A DNA stretch of 64,000 bases from Aldehydirespirator sp965220645 (GCA_965220645.1 OZ244836.1:2108001-2172000); one strand, 5' to 3'; counted from the stretch's first letter, positions 16,959 through 25,556 are shown. The notes: generated from the sequence alone by a model not told the origin. Program-made: numbers and translations.

Positions 16959-17999
16959 ATGCGCCCGCGTCGCCGGAACACTCTCGGTGCGGCATGCATC
17001 GCCGGGGCCGCCGTCGCCTACTCGCTGATCCCGCTGCCGATCCGATTCGCGGGTGAGGGCTTCTCCGTTCTGGTATTGGGCACGCTGATGGAGTCAGCTT
17101 GCGCGACGCTGCTGCTGGCTGCGCTGGCCGTGTCGGCTAGGCCCGTGCTGGGAGTGGGTCCGCTCCAGGCGATGCGTCCAGCACGACACGTGGCGTTGCC
17201 TCCCGTCGCGCTGGCAGGCCCGCGCGCGGGCGTGCTGTTGACGCTGCTGCTGGTCACGGCACCCAATGTCCTGCTGTATGCCGGCACGGCGGCCCTGCTG
17301 CCGCTCGTGGTGTTGTCCTGCTTCTCGGACGGCCTGGATGTCGTGCCCCAGTCCCTTCTGATTGCGCGCTGGAGCGGCAGCAGCAGAAGCATCTCGACCC
17401 GCAGCGCCACCATGATGTGCGGAATGCCGATCGCGGTGGCCGCTGTCGTGTGGAGTCAGACGGCCCCCGGCCAACTCGAAGGAGGTTCATGGCAGAACAC
17501 GACAGTCGGGTTGGTGCTGGGGGTGCTGACCACGGCGACATACGCCGTGCGGCCAGCGGCAGGGATCATCTACGGCGACCGTTGCGCATCGGCTTGGCGC
17601 TCTGGACCTAGCGCTGTGTCCGTCAAGGAGTACGGCGCTGCCCTGTGGTGGTCGACGTTCGCCGCCTCGGCGGTCAGCGTTCCGATCGTGGCAGCGGTTG
17701 GGCTGACGTTCGCCCTCGGCGGATTGGGCGCCACCCGCTCGGCGGCATTCGGGGCAGCGTCCGGACTGATCATGGGTTGCGCCCGCCTGCTGCACCGGGC
17801 GGGCAACATCGTCACTGCCGACACGCGCGTCAACAGTTTGCTCTACGCATCGCCGGCGCTGGCGGCCATATGGCTAACGAGCGCAGGCGACCCCATCTAC
17901 CAACCTGTGCTGTTCGGTTGCGGCATGGCGGTCATCTTCGGACTCAACGCGGTCATCGCAGCAGACCGCGACGGGCAGCAATCAGCCCAGTCGCAGTGA
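16959..17999 (+). CDS. multi-spanning membrane protein, EamA/DMT-transporter-like
   Basis: About 346 residues with some ten hydrophobic segments and little else, ending in a short polar tail. The arrangement of two five-helix halves and openings such as AGAAVAYSLIPLPIRFAGEG resemble drug/metabolite (EamA) transporters, but no diagnostic motif is strong. The start is GTG 16956 or, as used here, ATG 16959. It stands alone on the plus strand between the TIR operon and the integrase. A role in the island (transport, or membrane anchoring of a defence function) cannot be told from the sequence. Confidence 0.5.
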   Translation: MRPRRRNTLGAACIAGAAVAYSLIPLPIRFAGEGFSVLVLGTLMESACATLLLAALAVSARPVLGVGPLQAMRPARHVALPPVALAGPRAGVLLTLLLVTAPNVLLYAGTAALLPLVVLSCFSDGLDVVPQSLLIARWSGSSRSISTRSATMMCGMPIAVAAVVWSQTAPGQLEGGSWQNTTVGLVLGVLTTATYAVRPAAGIIYGDRCASAWRSGPSAVSVKEYGAALWWSTFAASAVSVPIVAAVGLTFALGGLGATRSAAFGAASGLIMGCARLLHRAGNIVTADTRVNSLLYASPALAAIWLTSAGDPIYQPVLFGCGMAVIFGLNAVIAADRDGQQSAQSQ

Positions 18000-18227
18000 C
18001 GCCTTTGTCTTGACTCGGGCTGGGTTGCCGGGAAGGCGGCGAGGGATCACTTCCTGGCGCTGTGGTACTCCGGTGCGGGCGGCGTCGAAGGGGCGGTCCA
18101 ATGGGCGACCTAGGTCAGCCGGGGTCGCGGCCGACAGTCGTACGCTGCTACAAGGTTGTAGGCCGTCTCGCTATGCAGGAGCCCGTTACGGCGGGTCAGG
18201 TGCGATCGGCCAAGGACCGCTGAGATC

Positions 18228-19532
18228 TCAACGACCTTCGGGATTGTGCCCCGGCCCCTCATTCGTGCTCAAGCCCCACTCCCTCAGGAGCCGCGCCTCG
18301 CGTCGCTGCCGCGCCGCTTCTGGACCTGCGACGGTCGTTCGGCGAACCTCCACGTGCTTGGCCCACTGCTCCATCAGCACCCGCCGCTTCTCGAAGAGGT
18401 CGCCCCGCACGTAGGCGGCCTCGGTCTGGTTGCCGATGCGGTGGGCGAGAGCGGCCTCGGTGACGGCCCCGGTGGTGTCGGCGCATTCGATGGCCCACGT
18501 CTTGAAAGAACTTCGGAAGCCATGCACGGTCGCGGAGATTCCGTGGTCCCGCAGCGCCTTCAGCAGGGTCTCCGCGGACATCGGGTGGCCTGGGCGCTGC
18601 GCGGAGGGGAAGATCAGTCCGCTTCCGTCCCGCACCCACTTGGCCCTGTCGAGCGCGTCCAGCGCCCCGGTGCTCAGCGGCACCCGGTGAACGATGCGCC
18701 GCTTCATGCGCTCCGCGGGGACGGTCCAGACCGCGGCATCGAGGTCGACCTCGTCCCAAATGGCCTTGCGCGCCTCGCCGGAGCGGACCGCGGTCAGCAC
18801 GATGAAGTCGATGCAGGCCTTGGTTGCCTCGGTGGCCTGAGATGACCTGATCGTTGCCAGCGCGTCGGGCACGTCTAGATAGTGAACTGCGGCGAGCGGG
18901 GCCTTGGTGCGGGGCTGCGGGGGCAGGGCCGCTGAGATCCTCTCGCCGGCGGGGTTGGAGTCGATGAATTCGTGGGCCATTCCCCATCGCATCACCTTCT
19001 GGATGCGCTGGCGGACCCGGCGCATGGTTTCGGGATTCTCGGTCCACTTGGGTGCCAGGCATGCGATCACGTCACGGGGCTCGATCATGTTCAGCGGCTT
19101 GTCCCACAGCGGAGCGGCGTGCAACACGAGACTGTGCAGCCAGAATTTCGCGTGGTGCTCGCTGCTCCAGCGGGCCCGGTTGAGCGCATGCACCTCCCTG
19201 GCTGCTTCGCCGAAGGTCGGCGCCGGCGGGCGGTAACGGCCCGTGGCGGGATCGCGACGGGCTTCGGCAGCCTCCCTGCGGTCGCGCGCGAGTTCCCGCG
19301 CTCGTGCGAGGCTCACACCTGGATAGGAGCCGAGCCCGATGTCGCGTCGCTGTCCCGCGACGCTGTAGCGGAGCACCCACGACTTCGACCCAGCGGGCGT
19401 CACATTGAGGAACAACCCGTTGCCGTCGGAGTGCCGGCCGGGCGCTCTAAGGCTCTTTACCGCCAACGCGTTGAGTCTTGAGGCCGACCTGGTGGCTTTG
19501 CTCACGCGCCCCCTTTGCCACATTCTTACCAC
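18228..19532 (-). CDS. int: tyrosine-type site-specific integrase (P4 family)
   Basis: A 434-residue recombinase that integrates and excises the island at tRNA-Ala. The N-terminal arm-binding domain (about 20-105) has the P4-type pattern GRHSDGNGLFLNV and IGLGSYPGVSLARARELA. The core-binding domain covers about 107-205. The catalytic domain carries Arg250 (LTAVRSGEARKA), His337 and Arg340 (HGFRSSF), His364 (ALAHRIG) and nucleophile Tyr374 (EAAYVRGDLFEKR). The true start may be the GTG at residue 10. It reads away from the tRNA, with its promoter region and the attR core within 130 bases of its 5' end. Confidence 0.93.
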   Translation of the reverse strand: MVRMWQRGRVSKATRSASRLNALAVKSLRAPGRHSDGNGLFLNVTPAGSKSWVLRYSVAGQRRDIGLGSYPGVSLARARELARDRREAAEARRDPATGRYRPPAPTFGEAAREVHALNRARWSSEHHAKFWLHSLVLHAAPLWDKPLNMIEPRDVIACLAPKWTENPETMRRVRQRIQKVMRWGMAHEFIDSNPAGERISAALPPQPRTKAPLAAVHYLDVPDALATIRSSQATEATKACIDFIVLTAVRSGEARKAIWDEVDLDAAVWTVPAERMKRRIVHRVPLSTGALDALDRAKWVRDGSGLIFPSAQRPGHPMSAETLLKALRDHGISATVHGFRSSFKTWAIECADTTGAVTEAALAHRIGNQTEAAYVRGDLFEKRRVLMEQWAKHVEVRRTTVAGPEAARQRREARLLREWGLSTNEGPGHNPEGR

Positions 19533-19543
19533 TGAGTAGCGAT

Positions 19544-19572
19544 ACTGTAGGGGTATTCTTGGCGCGGCGCAA
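19544..19572 (-). promoter_or_regulatory. putative integrase promoter
   Basis: On the minus strand: -35 TTGCGC (19572-19567), a 17-base spacer and -10 TACAGT (19549-19544). The predicted transcript starts near 19537, just before the annotated ATG at 19532, which would favour the GTG at residue 10 as the real start. Confidence 0.5.
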
Positions 19573-19620
19573 GTCGTTCAGCTTTCAAAAAAACCGCTTT
19601 TGACCTTGATTTTTGGCACC

Positions 19621-19660
19621 GTATGAGACTCTATGGCACTCTATGGAACCTTATGGGACG
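19621..19660. repeat. four 10-bp phased repeats next to attR
   Basis: GTATGAGACT, CTATGGCACT, CTATGGAACC and TTATGGGACG follow each other without gaps, so the TATGG box repeats every 10 bases, one helical turn, up to the tRNA 3' end. This is what arm sites or an excisionase site for the integrase would look like. The last unit overlaps the attR core. Confidence 0.6.
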
Positions 19661-19671
19661 TGGAGCTAAGG
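19654..19671. other. attR core of the island
   Basis: TGGGACGTGGAGCTAAGG, identical to attL at 11308-11325. Bases 19661-19671 are the last 11 bases of the tRNA-Ala gene, so integration preserved an intact tRNA. Confidence 0.85.
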
Positions 19672-19733
19672 GGAATTGAACCCCTGACCTCTTCCATGCC
19701 ATGGAAGCGCTCTACCAACTGAGCTATAGCCCC
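19661..19733 (-). tRNA. tRNA-Ala(GGC)
   Basis: A 73-nt cloverleaf on the minus strand. The acceptor strands GGGGCTA and TAGCTCC contain the G3:U70 wobble that identifies alanine tRNAs. The D-arm is GCTCAGTTGGTAGAGC, the anticodon arm is CTTCC-ATGGCAT-GGAAG with anticodon GGC, and the T-arm is AGGGGTTCAATTCCCCT. Discriminator base A73 is present and CCA is not encoded. It serves as the island's attachment site. Confidence 0.95.
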
Positions 19734-19792
19734 GAGGGTCCCGACAGGTTAGCGGGTCCTCGTGCGGGGCCGTCATGGCTCTACCCGTTGTC

Positions 19793-20734
19793 TCAGTGAG
19801 AGTGGCTCGGCGGTCGGGCGTCGACCGGGAATGAACCGTTGCCGTTCTCGTCCGGCGGCGCCCACATCCAGCACCGGGTTGTTCCGTCGGGGAAGTGCCG
19901 GTGCCCGAACAGCGTGCTGTCAGGGAGCAACGCGTAGGAGATCTCGAACGGGTCGCCTCGGTGGTCGTCGAGGTCGTGGTGGGTGTTGACGTGGTCCACC
20001 ACCGGGCAGACGGGGCGAGCCACTGGGGTGGTCGTGCCGGATCCGGGGTTGTTGGTTCCGGGGTTGCGTGACCCGGAGTTACCGGATCCGGACTTGCCGG
20101 TGTTCGCGCCCGCTCCGGATCCGCCCGAGTTGGAGTCGCTCCTCTGGAGCGCCCGGTACAGCAACACGGCCCCCTGCTGGCGGCTGACCGGATCGTCGGG
20201 GCAGTAGCGCAGCGGTTCGGTGGCGCAGCCGTTGGTGATGTCCGCCCTCTCGACCGCAGCGATGTTCCTGGCGTGGACGCTGCCGGGATCAACATCGGTG
20301 AACACGCCGCGCCGGCCGGCTCTGAGATCGAACGCGCGGGCCAGGAACGACGCCATCTGTGCTCGCGTGGTGTGATCCTCGCCGCAGAATCGGAATGGCT
20401 CGGTGTCGCAACCCAAGGTCACGCCCTCCCGAGCCACCGCGGCCACCGCGCCGGCGATGGTCGTGTCGGCAGGCACGTCGGCGATCGAGACCGTCTCGCC
20501 GGCCTCGAGATCGAGAGCATTTGCGAACCACAGGGCGGCCTCCCAGCGCAGCAAGTCGCCGTCGCAGGACTCAGTCGAGCAGTTGGTGCCGGCCAGGACG
20601 CCGGCCCGCTCCAGGGATCTGACCGCCTCGTCGGCGGCAGGCCACGCCGCGGCAGCCGGGGACCCGGTCGCTGCAAGCACCGCCGAGAGGGTTGCCGCGG
20701 TCACGAGAGCCGTCCAGAACTTTCTCGTCGTCAT
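19793..20734 (-). CDS. secreted SLH-repeat surface protein
   Basis: A 313-residue exported protein. Residues 1-30 are a signal peptide ending ATGSPAAAA. Residues about 31-195 hold three S-layer-homology-like repeats, each with a cysteine pair (NCSTESCDGDLLRWEAALW, GCDTEPFRFCGEDHTTRAQM, GCATEPLRYCPDDPVSRQQ) and an FTDV-type spacer. Residues 196-230 are a Gly/Ser/Asn/Pro linker. The C-terminal 80 residues contain CPVVDHVNTHHDLDDH and RCWMW, which I do not recognise. Such disulfide-containing SLH repeats are typical of secreted proteins in Acidimicrobiia and relatives. Function unknown; it is likely bound to the cell wall. Confidence 0.8.
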   Translation of the reverse strand: MTTRKFWTALVTAATLSAVLAATGSPAAAAWPAADEAVRSLERAGVLAGTNCSTESCDGDLLRWEAALWFANALDLEAGETVSIADVPADTTIAGAVAAVAREGVTLGCDTEPFRFCGEDHTTRAQMASFLARAFDLRAGRRGVFTDVDPGSVHARNIAAVERADITNGCATEPLRYCPDDPVSRQQGAVLLYRALQRSDSNSGGSGAGANTGKSGSGNSGSRNPGTNNPGSGTTTPVARPVCPVVDHVNTHHDLDDHRGDPFEISYALLPDSTLFGHRHFPDGTTRCWMWAPPDENGNGSFPVDARPPSHSH

Positions 20735-20817
20735 GTCCAGTCATCGCCATGGCGACTGGATCATTTCGCTTGTTCAAGTTCCTCAGGCCCGGCCCATGGC
20801 GCCGCGGTCGTGGGCGC

Positions 20818-21846
20818 TCAGGCTGCTTTGATCTCCTCGATGATGGGGCCCCAGCGTTCCTTGTCGCGCACGCCGGCGTAGAACTGGAGCCGGTCGAGTG
20901 TGTCGCCGAAGCGCTCGGCTATGCGCCCCGGCACCTCGTGGGGTTCGGCCACGACGGCGAACGCTCCGAGCATGTCGTCGTCGATCACGTTGCCCATCTC
21001 GACCCATTGCCCCCGCTTCGACAGGCGGTTGAGCTCGGTCTGGGCGTCGCCCCAGCCGTGATGCTCCAGCACGCCCCGGTAGGCGGGCGTCGACCCGTAG
21101 AAGGCGATCTGCTGGCGGGTCCGGGCCGCCTGGGCCGCGACCTCCTCCTCGCGGAACCCCGACACCACGAACACCGGCATCGAGAGCTGGAAGTCGGACC
21201 GGTCCCGCCCCGCCTCGGCCAGCCCGGCGTGCACGTTGGGCATCATCACGTCGCGCAGGTACTCGGCCGTCTGGAAGGCGTGGCACACCAGCCCGTCCGC
21301 GGCCCGACCGGCCACCCTGGTCATCAGCGGACCCACGGCCGAGATCAGGATGGGCGGGGGCGCCACGTCGATGGGGCCGGGGCTGAACATGGGCGTCATC
21401 AGGGTGTGGCGGTAGAAGGCGCCCCGGAAGTTGAGGCGCTCGCCGGTCTGCCAGGCCTCCCAGATGGCTCGGATGGCGGTGATCATCTCCTCCATGCGGG
21501 CCGCGGGCCGCGACCAGGGCATCGAGAAGCGCTTGGTGATGTGAGCCTGGATCTGGCTGCCGAGCCCGAGCAGGAACCGCCCGCCCGACAATGCCTGCAG
21601 GTCCCAGGCCGTGTGGGCCAGCACCATCGGGTTGCGGGCGAAGCCCACCGCGATGGCGGTCATCAACTCGATGCGCTCGGTGTGCTCGGCCGCCAGCGCG
21701 AGGGGCAGGAACGGGTCGTGGCTGGTCTCAGCCGACAGCAGCCCGCTGTAGCCGTCCTGCTCCATCATCCGGGCCCGGGCGCCGATCCCGGCTAGTTCTT
21801 GGCTGCTGGACGCCTCCGGGAGGCCGATCCAGGCGTCGATCTTCAT
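20818..21846 (-). CDS. LLM-class F420-dependent oxidoreductase
   Basis: A 342-residue cytoplasmic enzyme of the luciferase-like monooxygenase fold. Typical elements are the N-terminal strand MKIDAWIG, the segment TERIELMTAIAVGFARNPMVLAHTAWDLQALSGGR, GLGSQIQAHITKRF, and PPPILISAVGPLMTRVAGRAADGL. These match the branch of LLM proteins that use cofactor F420 rather than FMN and are numerous in actinobacteria. The substrate is unknown. It is divergent from the CnoX-like gene, and the 100-base region between them carries GGCTGAATCCGG twice (21869 and 21914). Confidence 0.88.
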   Translation of the reverse strand: MKIDAWIGLPEASSSQELAGIGARARMMEQDGYSGLLSAETSHDPFLPLALAAEHTERIELMTAIAVGFARNPMVLAHTAWDLQALSGGRFLLGLGSQIQAHITKRFSMPWSRPAARMEEMITAIRAIWEAWQTGERLNFRGAFYRHTLMTPMFSPGPIDVAPPPILISAVGPLMTRVAGRAADGLVCHAFQTAEYLRDVMMPNVHAGLAEAGRDRSDFQLSMPVFVVSGFREEEVAAQAARTRQQIAFYGSTPAYRGVLEHHGWGDAQTELNRLSKRGQWVEMGNVIDDDMLGAFAVVAEPHEVPGRIAERFGDTLDRLQFYAGVRDKERWGPIIEEIKAA

Positions 21847-21953
21847 GGGTGGTCTCCCTGCGGGGTTTGGCTGAATCCGGGTTAACCGGACTGAGGTTGG
21901 CGGAATCGGGAATTGGCTGAATCCGGCGCGACGTCCGATACGTTGCGGTGCTG

Positions 21954-22673
21954 ATGGCCGACATTACCGACGCCACGTTCCAAGCCCAAGTAGTGGAGCG
22001 GTCCGGGACCGTTCCGGTGATCGTGGATCTCTGGGCCGAATGGTGCGAGCCGTGCCGGCAGCTGACCCCGCTACTCGAGAAGGTGGTGGCCGAGACCAAC
22101 GGAGCGGTCGAGCTGGCCAAGGTTGACATCGAGAAGAACCCGCAGGTGGCGCAGGCGTTCCGGGTTCAGTCGATCCCGGCGGTCTACGCCATGGTGGACG
22201 GCCAGGTCGCCGACGGCTTCCTCGGGGCCCAGGGCGAAGCCGCCGTGCGCGAGTTCGTGCAGCGGCTGCTGTCGACTCCGGAAATGACCGAGATCGAGAA
22301 GCTGATCGCCGCGGGCGACGAGGCCTCTCTGCGAGCCGCACTGGAGATCGAGTCGGACAACGTGGCCGCGGTGACCGCTCTGGCCGCGCTGCTGATAGAC
22401 GGCGGCCGCGCCGACGAAGCGACCGGGTTGCTGGAACGGGTCCCCGAGACCCCGGAGAGCCGCCGCTTGATCGCCCTCGCTCGAGTGCAGGGCTCGGATG
22501 ACGCCCCGGCTGGCGGTGCTTCCGGCATTGAGGCCGAGCTGGCCGAACTGCTGCCCTCGGTAAGGGCCGATGAGGACGCCCGCCAGCGTTTCGTCGACCT
22601 GCTGGAGGTGCTCGGATCCGACGATCCCCGGACCTCGACCTGGCGTAAGCGGCTCTCGACCGCGCTGTTCTAG
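21954..22673 (+). CDS. CnoX/YbbN-like thioredoxin-TPR protein
   Basis: About 239 residues. The N-terminal thioredoxin domain (to about 108) has the active site WCEPC (Cys31 and Cys34 from the ATG used here), so it is redox-competent in principle; the canonical thioredoxin motif is WCGPC. The C-terminal part is helical with TPR-like repeats (IEKLIAAGDEASLRAALEIE, AAVTALAALLIDGGRADEA). In E. coli CnoX/YbbN this arrangement acts as a chaperedoxin that hands substrates to GroEL and DnaK. GTG 21948 is an alternative start two codons upstream. Confidence 0.85.
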   Translation: MADITDATFQAQVVERSGTVPVIVDLWAEWCEPCRQLTPLLEKVVAETNGAVELAKVDIEKNPQVAQAFRVQSIPAVYAMVDGQVADGFLGAQGEAAVREFVQRLLSTPEMTEIEKLIAAGDEASLRAALEIESDNVAAVTALAALLIDGGRADEATGLLERVPETPESRRLIALARVQGSDDAPAGGASGIEAELAELLPSVRADEDARQRFVDLLEVLGSDDPRTSTWRKRLSTALF

Positions 22674-22909
22674 GGGCCGCGCGGCAATACGACCGCTCTG
22701 GAAACGGATGGTTCCTTCTTGACGTAGTTCTGCCGCTATGAGGTGCACAACCACGTCAATTTGCGGTACCGGCACGGCCGCGGCCAACCGCCGGTCAGGC
22801 GCCGCGGGCCGCCGGGTGCCGGACTGAATTGAAGGGCGCTATTCTCACTGGCGGCTAGCCGGCCGCCTCCCCGTGTCGGCCTGATTGCAGGCTTCGCGGG
22901 AGACACGCA

Positions 22910-23620
22910 GTGGGCACACCACCGGTTGGCGAGAACCAACGCAAGCTCGCCGTGCCGTCTCCGGGAGCACTGGCCGACCGCTTGGGCGTGTCGGTGGCGA
23001 CGGTGGTTCTCGGTGTGCTCGCGGTCGCCTCGGCCGCGATCGGGGGCTGGTGGGCGCTGCGCGCTCCGCCCGGCCCGGACCCGGCGGAGATACTCCCCAT
23101 GGCCGGCTCGGTTGAGATACCCACTCCAGAACCGTCGCCGGTGCGGGATCCAGGTCGGATCATGGTGGACGTGGTCGGGGCTGTGGCCCGTCCCGGCTTG
23201 CACGAGTTGCCCGCGGCCAGCCGCGTCGCCGACGCCGTGGCCGCCGCGGGCGGGCTCACGGCCGAAGCCGACCGGGTACGGCTCAACCTGGCCGAGCCGC
23301 TGAGCGACGGATCGCGCCTGTGGGTTCCGGCGGTGGGGGAGTCGGCGGGACCCGAGGTCGTGCCGATCACGTCCGGCCCGGGCGACGGCAGCCCGGAAAC
23401 GAGCGCCGCCGCGGGAGGTGCACCGCTGAACGTCAACACCGCCAGCGCGGCCGCGCTCGAAGCGCTGCCTGGCATCGGCCCGGCACTGGCCGCAGCCATC
23501 GTCGAGCACCGTCAGCGCTCCGGCCCGTTCGCCACTGTCGACGAACTCGTCGAGGTGTCCGGCATCGGTCCGGTCAAGCTCGAGCAGATCCGTCCCCTGG
23601 CGACGGTGGACGGCCCGTGA
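22910..23620 (+). CDS. comEA: ComEA-like DNA-binding competence protein
   Basis: A 236-residue membrane-anchored protein: one membrane helix (about 30-50), a Pro-rich linker, an SLBB domain (about 84-145, with VDVVGAVARPGLHELPAASRVADAV) and a helix-hairpin-helix pair (about 170-236, with LNVNTASAAALEALPGIGPALA and SGIGPVKLEQI). ComEA binds incoming double-stranded DNA outside the membrane and passes it to ComEC, whose gene starts 42 bases downstream. The GTG start gives the complete arrangement. Confidence 0.92.
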   Translation: MGTPPVGENQRKLAVPSPGALADRLGVSVATVVLGVLAVASAAIGGWWALRAPPGPDPAEILPMAGSVEIPTPEPSPVRDPGRIMVDVVGAVARPGLHELPAASRVADAVAAAGGLTAEADRVRLNLAEPLSDGSRLWVPAVGESAGPEVVPITSGPGDGSPETSAAAGGAPLNVNTASAAALEALPGIGPALAAAIVEHRQRSGPFATVDELVEVSGIGPVKLEQIRPLATVDGP

Positions 23621-23662
23621 GGGAATGGCCCGTGGCTGTGGACGGCCAGTGAGAGAACGGCC

Positions 23663-25507
23663 GTGATGGCGCGCCAGGCGACGGTGGAGCAGATCCGCGA
23701 GTGCTGGGGCGGGCCGGCGATGCCCTACGCGGCCGCAGCCGGTGCGGTGGCGGGGTCGTGGCTGCTGATCGGAGTCCCGCTCGCAGTGGCGGCGGCGCTG
23801 GCCGCGGCATGCCTGTGGAGGCCGAGCCCGCTCCTCGTGCTGGCTGCCGTTGCGGCCTTCGCCGGGTTCTTCGGTTCCAGAGCCCTGGACGGACTCGCCG
23901 ATCCGCCCGACGGACCCCTGGAGGGCTGGGTCACCCTGCTCGACGACCCCAGGCCGCTGGGCACCCACGGGATCAGAGTCACGGTCCGCCACAGCGACTC
24001 CAGGTTGGAGGCCAGAGCCTACGGAGCGGTGGCCGCCCGGCTGGACGACGCTCTGTCCGGAGAGCGGGTGCACATCTCGGGGACGGCCCGGCCCGCCGGG
24101 AGCGACTGGCACCGCTGGCGGCATGTCGCGGCGACTGTGAGCGTCAACGCCGTCGGCGAGCGGGCCGGGGCCGCGCCGCTGACGGCATTCACCAACCGGG
24201 TGAGACGGCTGCTGGAGTCGGGAGCCCGCAGCCTGCCCGACGACAGCCGGGCCATGTTCGCGGGGATGGTCTACGGCGACGACCGCAGCCAGTCGCCCCG
24301 CCTGTACGACGACTTCCGGGCCGCGGGCCTCGGCCACCTGCTGGTGGTGTCGGGCCAGAACGTCGCCTTCGTGCTCGCGCTGGCCTCGCCGCTGGCGGTC
24401 CGGGCCCGTCCCGGTGTCCGGCTGATCGTGCTGCTGGCGCTGCTGGCGGTGTTCGCGGTGCTAACCCGCTTCGAGCCGTCAGTGCTGCGGGCGGTGACCA
24501 TGGCGGGAGTGGCCGTGACCAGCGCCGCGCTGGGACGGCCCGAGACGGGCCGCCGGACCCTGGCCTGGGCAGTGGCCGCGGTACTGGTGGCCGATCCGTT
24601 CCTCGTGCGAGTCCTGGCCTTCCAGCTCTCGGTGTGCGCGACCTGCGGCCTGTTGTGGATCACCCCCACGCTGACCGAGCTGCTGCCCGGTCCCCGCCCT
24701 CTGAGGCTGGCGGCGGCGACCACGGCCGGCGCGCAGCTGGCGGTGATGCCGCTGCTGGTGGCGGTGTTCGGCACCGTTCCTTTGGCCTCGCTCCCGGCCA
24801 ACGTGATCGCCGGGCCGGCGTCGGCGCCGGTCATGATGTGGGGACTCACCGGAGGGCTCGGCGCCGGCCTGTTCGGTGGACCTGTCGCGTGGTTGATCCA
24901 CCGGCCAACCGCCGCGCTGTTGTGGTGGGTGCGAAGCGTCGCCGCAGCCGCCGCGGCCGCGCCCGCGGCGGTGCTCGGTGCCGGCGGCGCGGCGATGGTG
25001 GGAGCCGGGGTTGCCCTGGTGCTGGCCTCCCGCAGGCTGGAGCGAGCCAGGGCGCTGGCGGTGCTGGGCGCGGCGGTGGTCGCAGTTGTCCTCGTTCACA
25101 GCGTGCTCGCGGCGGCGTCGCCGGTGCCGGGCTGGTCGGAGGTTGCCGGCGCCCGGCTGTTCCGCCACGAGTCGACGGTCGTAGCCGTCCTGGACGAGCC
25201 GGCGAGGCCTCGGGACCTGCTGGAGTCGCTGCGCCTCGCGGGCGTTCGCCGGTTGGATCTGGTGGTGGCGTCCCACGGGGGCGCGTCGGACGCTCACGCC
25301 GTGCTGGCACTGCGCGACCGCTACCGGAGGGCGGTCGTCGTGGCCCCGCCCATGCATCGGGTGCCGGGTGCCCGTACCGTCCGGGCCGGCGACGTGGTGC
25401 GGGTCGGCGCGGTGGCGGTGGAGGTCGCCGCCGACGAGCCGGAGCTCGCCGTCGACATCGTCCACTCCGCCCCTTCCGAAATTCCTGTAGAAAAGGTCCT
25501 CAGGTGA
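23663..25507 (+). CDS. comEC: ComEC-like DNA uptake channel with degenerate C-terminal domain
   Basis: A 614-residue polytopic protein. After two or three N-terminal helices comes an OB-like extracellular part (about 90-180), then the Competence channel domain with the conserved GLGHLLVVSGQNVAFVLALA and FEPSVLRAVTMAG. ComEC proteins of about 750-800 residues usually end in a metallo-beta-lactamase-like domain with HxHxDH. Here the matching stretch reads VVASHGGASDAHAVLAL, so the zinc site is broken and the domain is short. The channel may still carry single-stranded DNA, while nuclease activity must be absent or supplied elsewhere. Start: GTG 23663 or ATG 23666. Confidence 0.9.
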   Translation: MMARQATVEQIRECWGGPAMPYAAAAGAVAGSWLLIGVPLAVAAALAAACLWRPSPLLVLAAVAAFAGFFGSRALDGLADPPDGPLEGWVTLLDDPRPLGTHGIRVTVRHSDSRLEARAYGAVAARLDDALSGERVHISGTARPAGSDWHRWRHVAATVSVNAVGERAGAAPLTAFTNRVRRLLESGARSLPDDSRAMFAGMVYGDDRSQSPRLYDDFRAAGLGHLLVVSGQNVAFVLALASPLAVRARPGVRLIVLLALLAVFAVLTRFEPSVLRAVTMAGVAVTSAALGRPETGRRTLAWAVAAVLVADPFLVRVLAFQLSVCATCGLLWITPTLTELLPGPRPLRLAAATTAGAQLAVMPLLVAVFGTVPLASLPANVIAGPASAPVMMWGLTGGLGAGLFGGPVAWLIHRPTAALLWWVRSVAAAAAAAPAAVLGAGGAAMVGAGVALVLASRRLERARALAVLGAAVVAVVLVHSVLAAASPVPGWSEVAGARLFRHESTVVAVLDEPARPRDLLESLRLAGVRRLDLVVASHGGASDAHAVLALRDRYRRAVVVAPPMHRVPGARTVRAGDVVRVGAVAVEVAADEPELAVDIVHSAPSEIPVEKVLR

Positions 25508-25530
25508 CCACTGCCACAAGAATTTCGGAA
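25474..25530. repeat. inverted repeat at the comEC-holA junction
   Basis: Perfect 11-base arms TTCCGAAATTC (25474-25484) and GAATTTCGGAA (25520-25530), 35 bases apart. They straddle the comEC stop and end 26 bases before the holA start. There is no T-run. The structure could weaken coupling between the genes or be an operator. Confidence 0.6.
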
Positions 25531-25556
25531 CGGGGCCGGGTGGCGCCCACCGGCCG

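Larger units (their letters stand above)
11308..19671. mobile_element. integrated genomic island in tRNA-Ala with defence-type cargo
   Basis: About 8.4 kb bounded by the 18-bp direct repeat TGGGACGTGGAGCTAAGG, whose last 11 bases are the 3' end of the tRNA-Ala gene. A P4-type integrase lies just inside the tRNA-proximal end, the standard geometry for such islands. Cargo: HipA remnant, Fic protein, metallophosphoesterase, SLATT/RipA-like membrane protein, two TIR proteins with a small partner, a multi-spanning membrane protein and the integrase. Part of the cargo, especially 14.8-15.8 kb, is visibly lower in GC than the chromosome. No replication or transfer genes are present, so it would need only integrase-mediated excision or a helper. 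Confidence 0.85.

Noticed and set aside
16661..17056. 131-codon plus-strand frame over the 16715 palindrome
   Set aside because: No conserved features; it overlaps the start of the better-supported membrane-protein gene in another frame.
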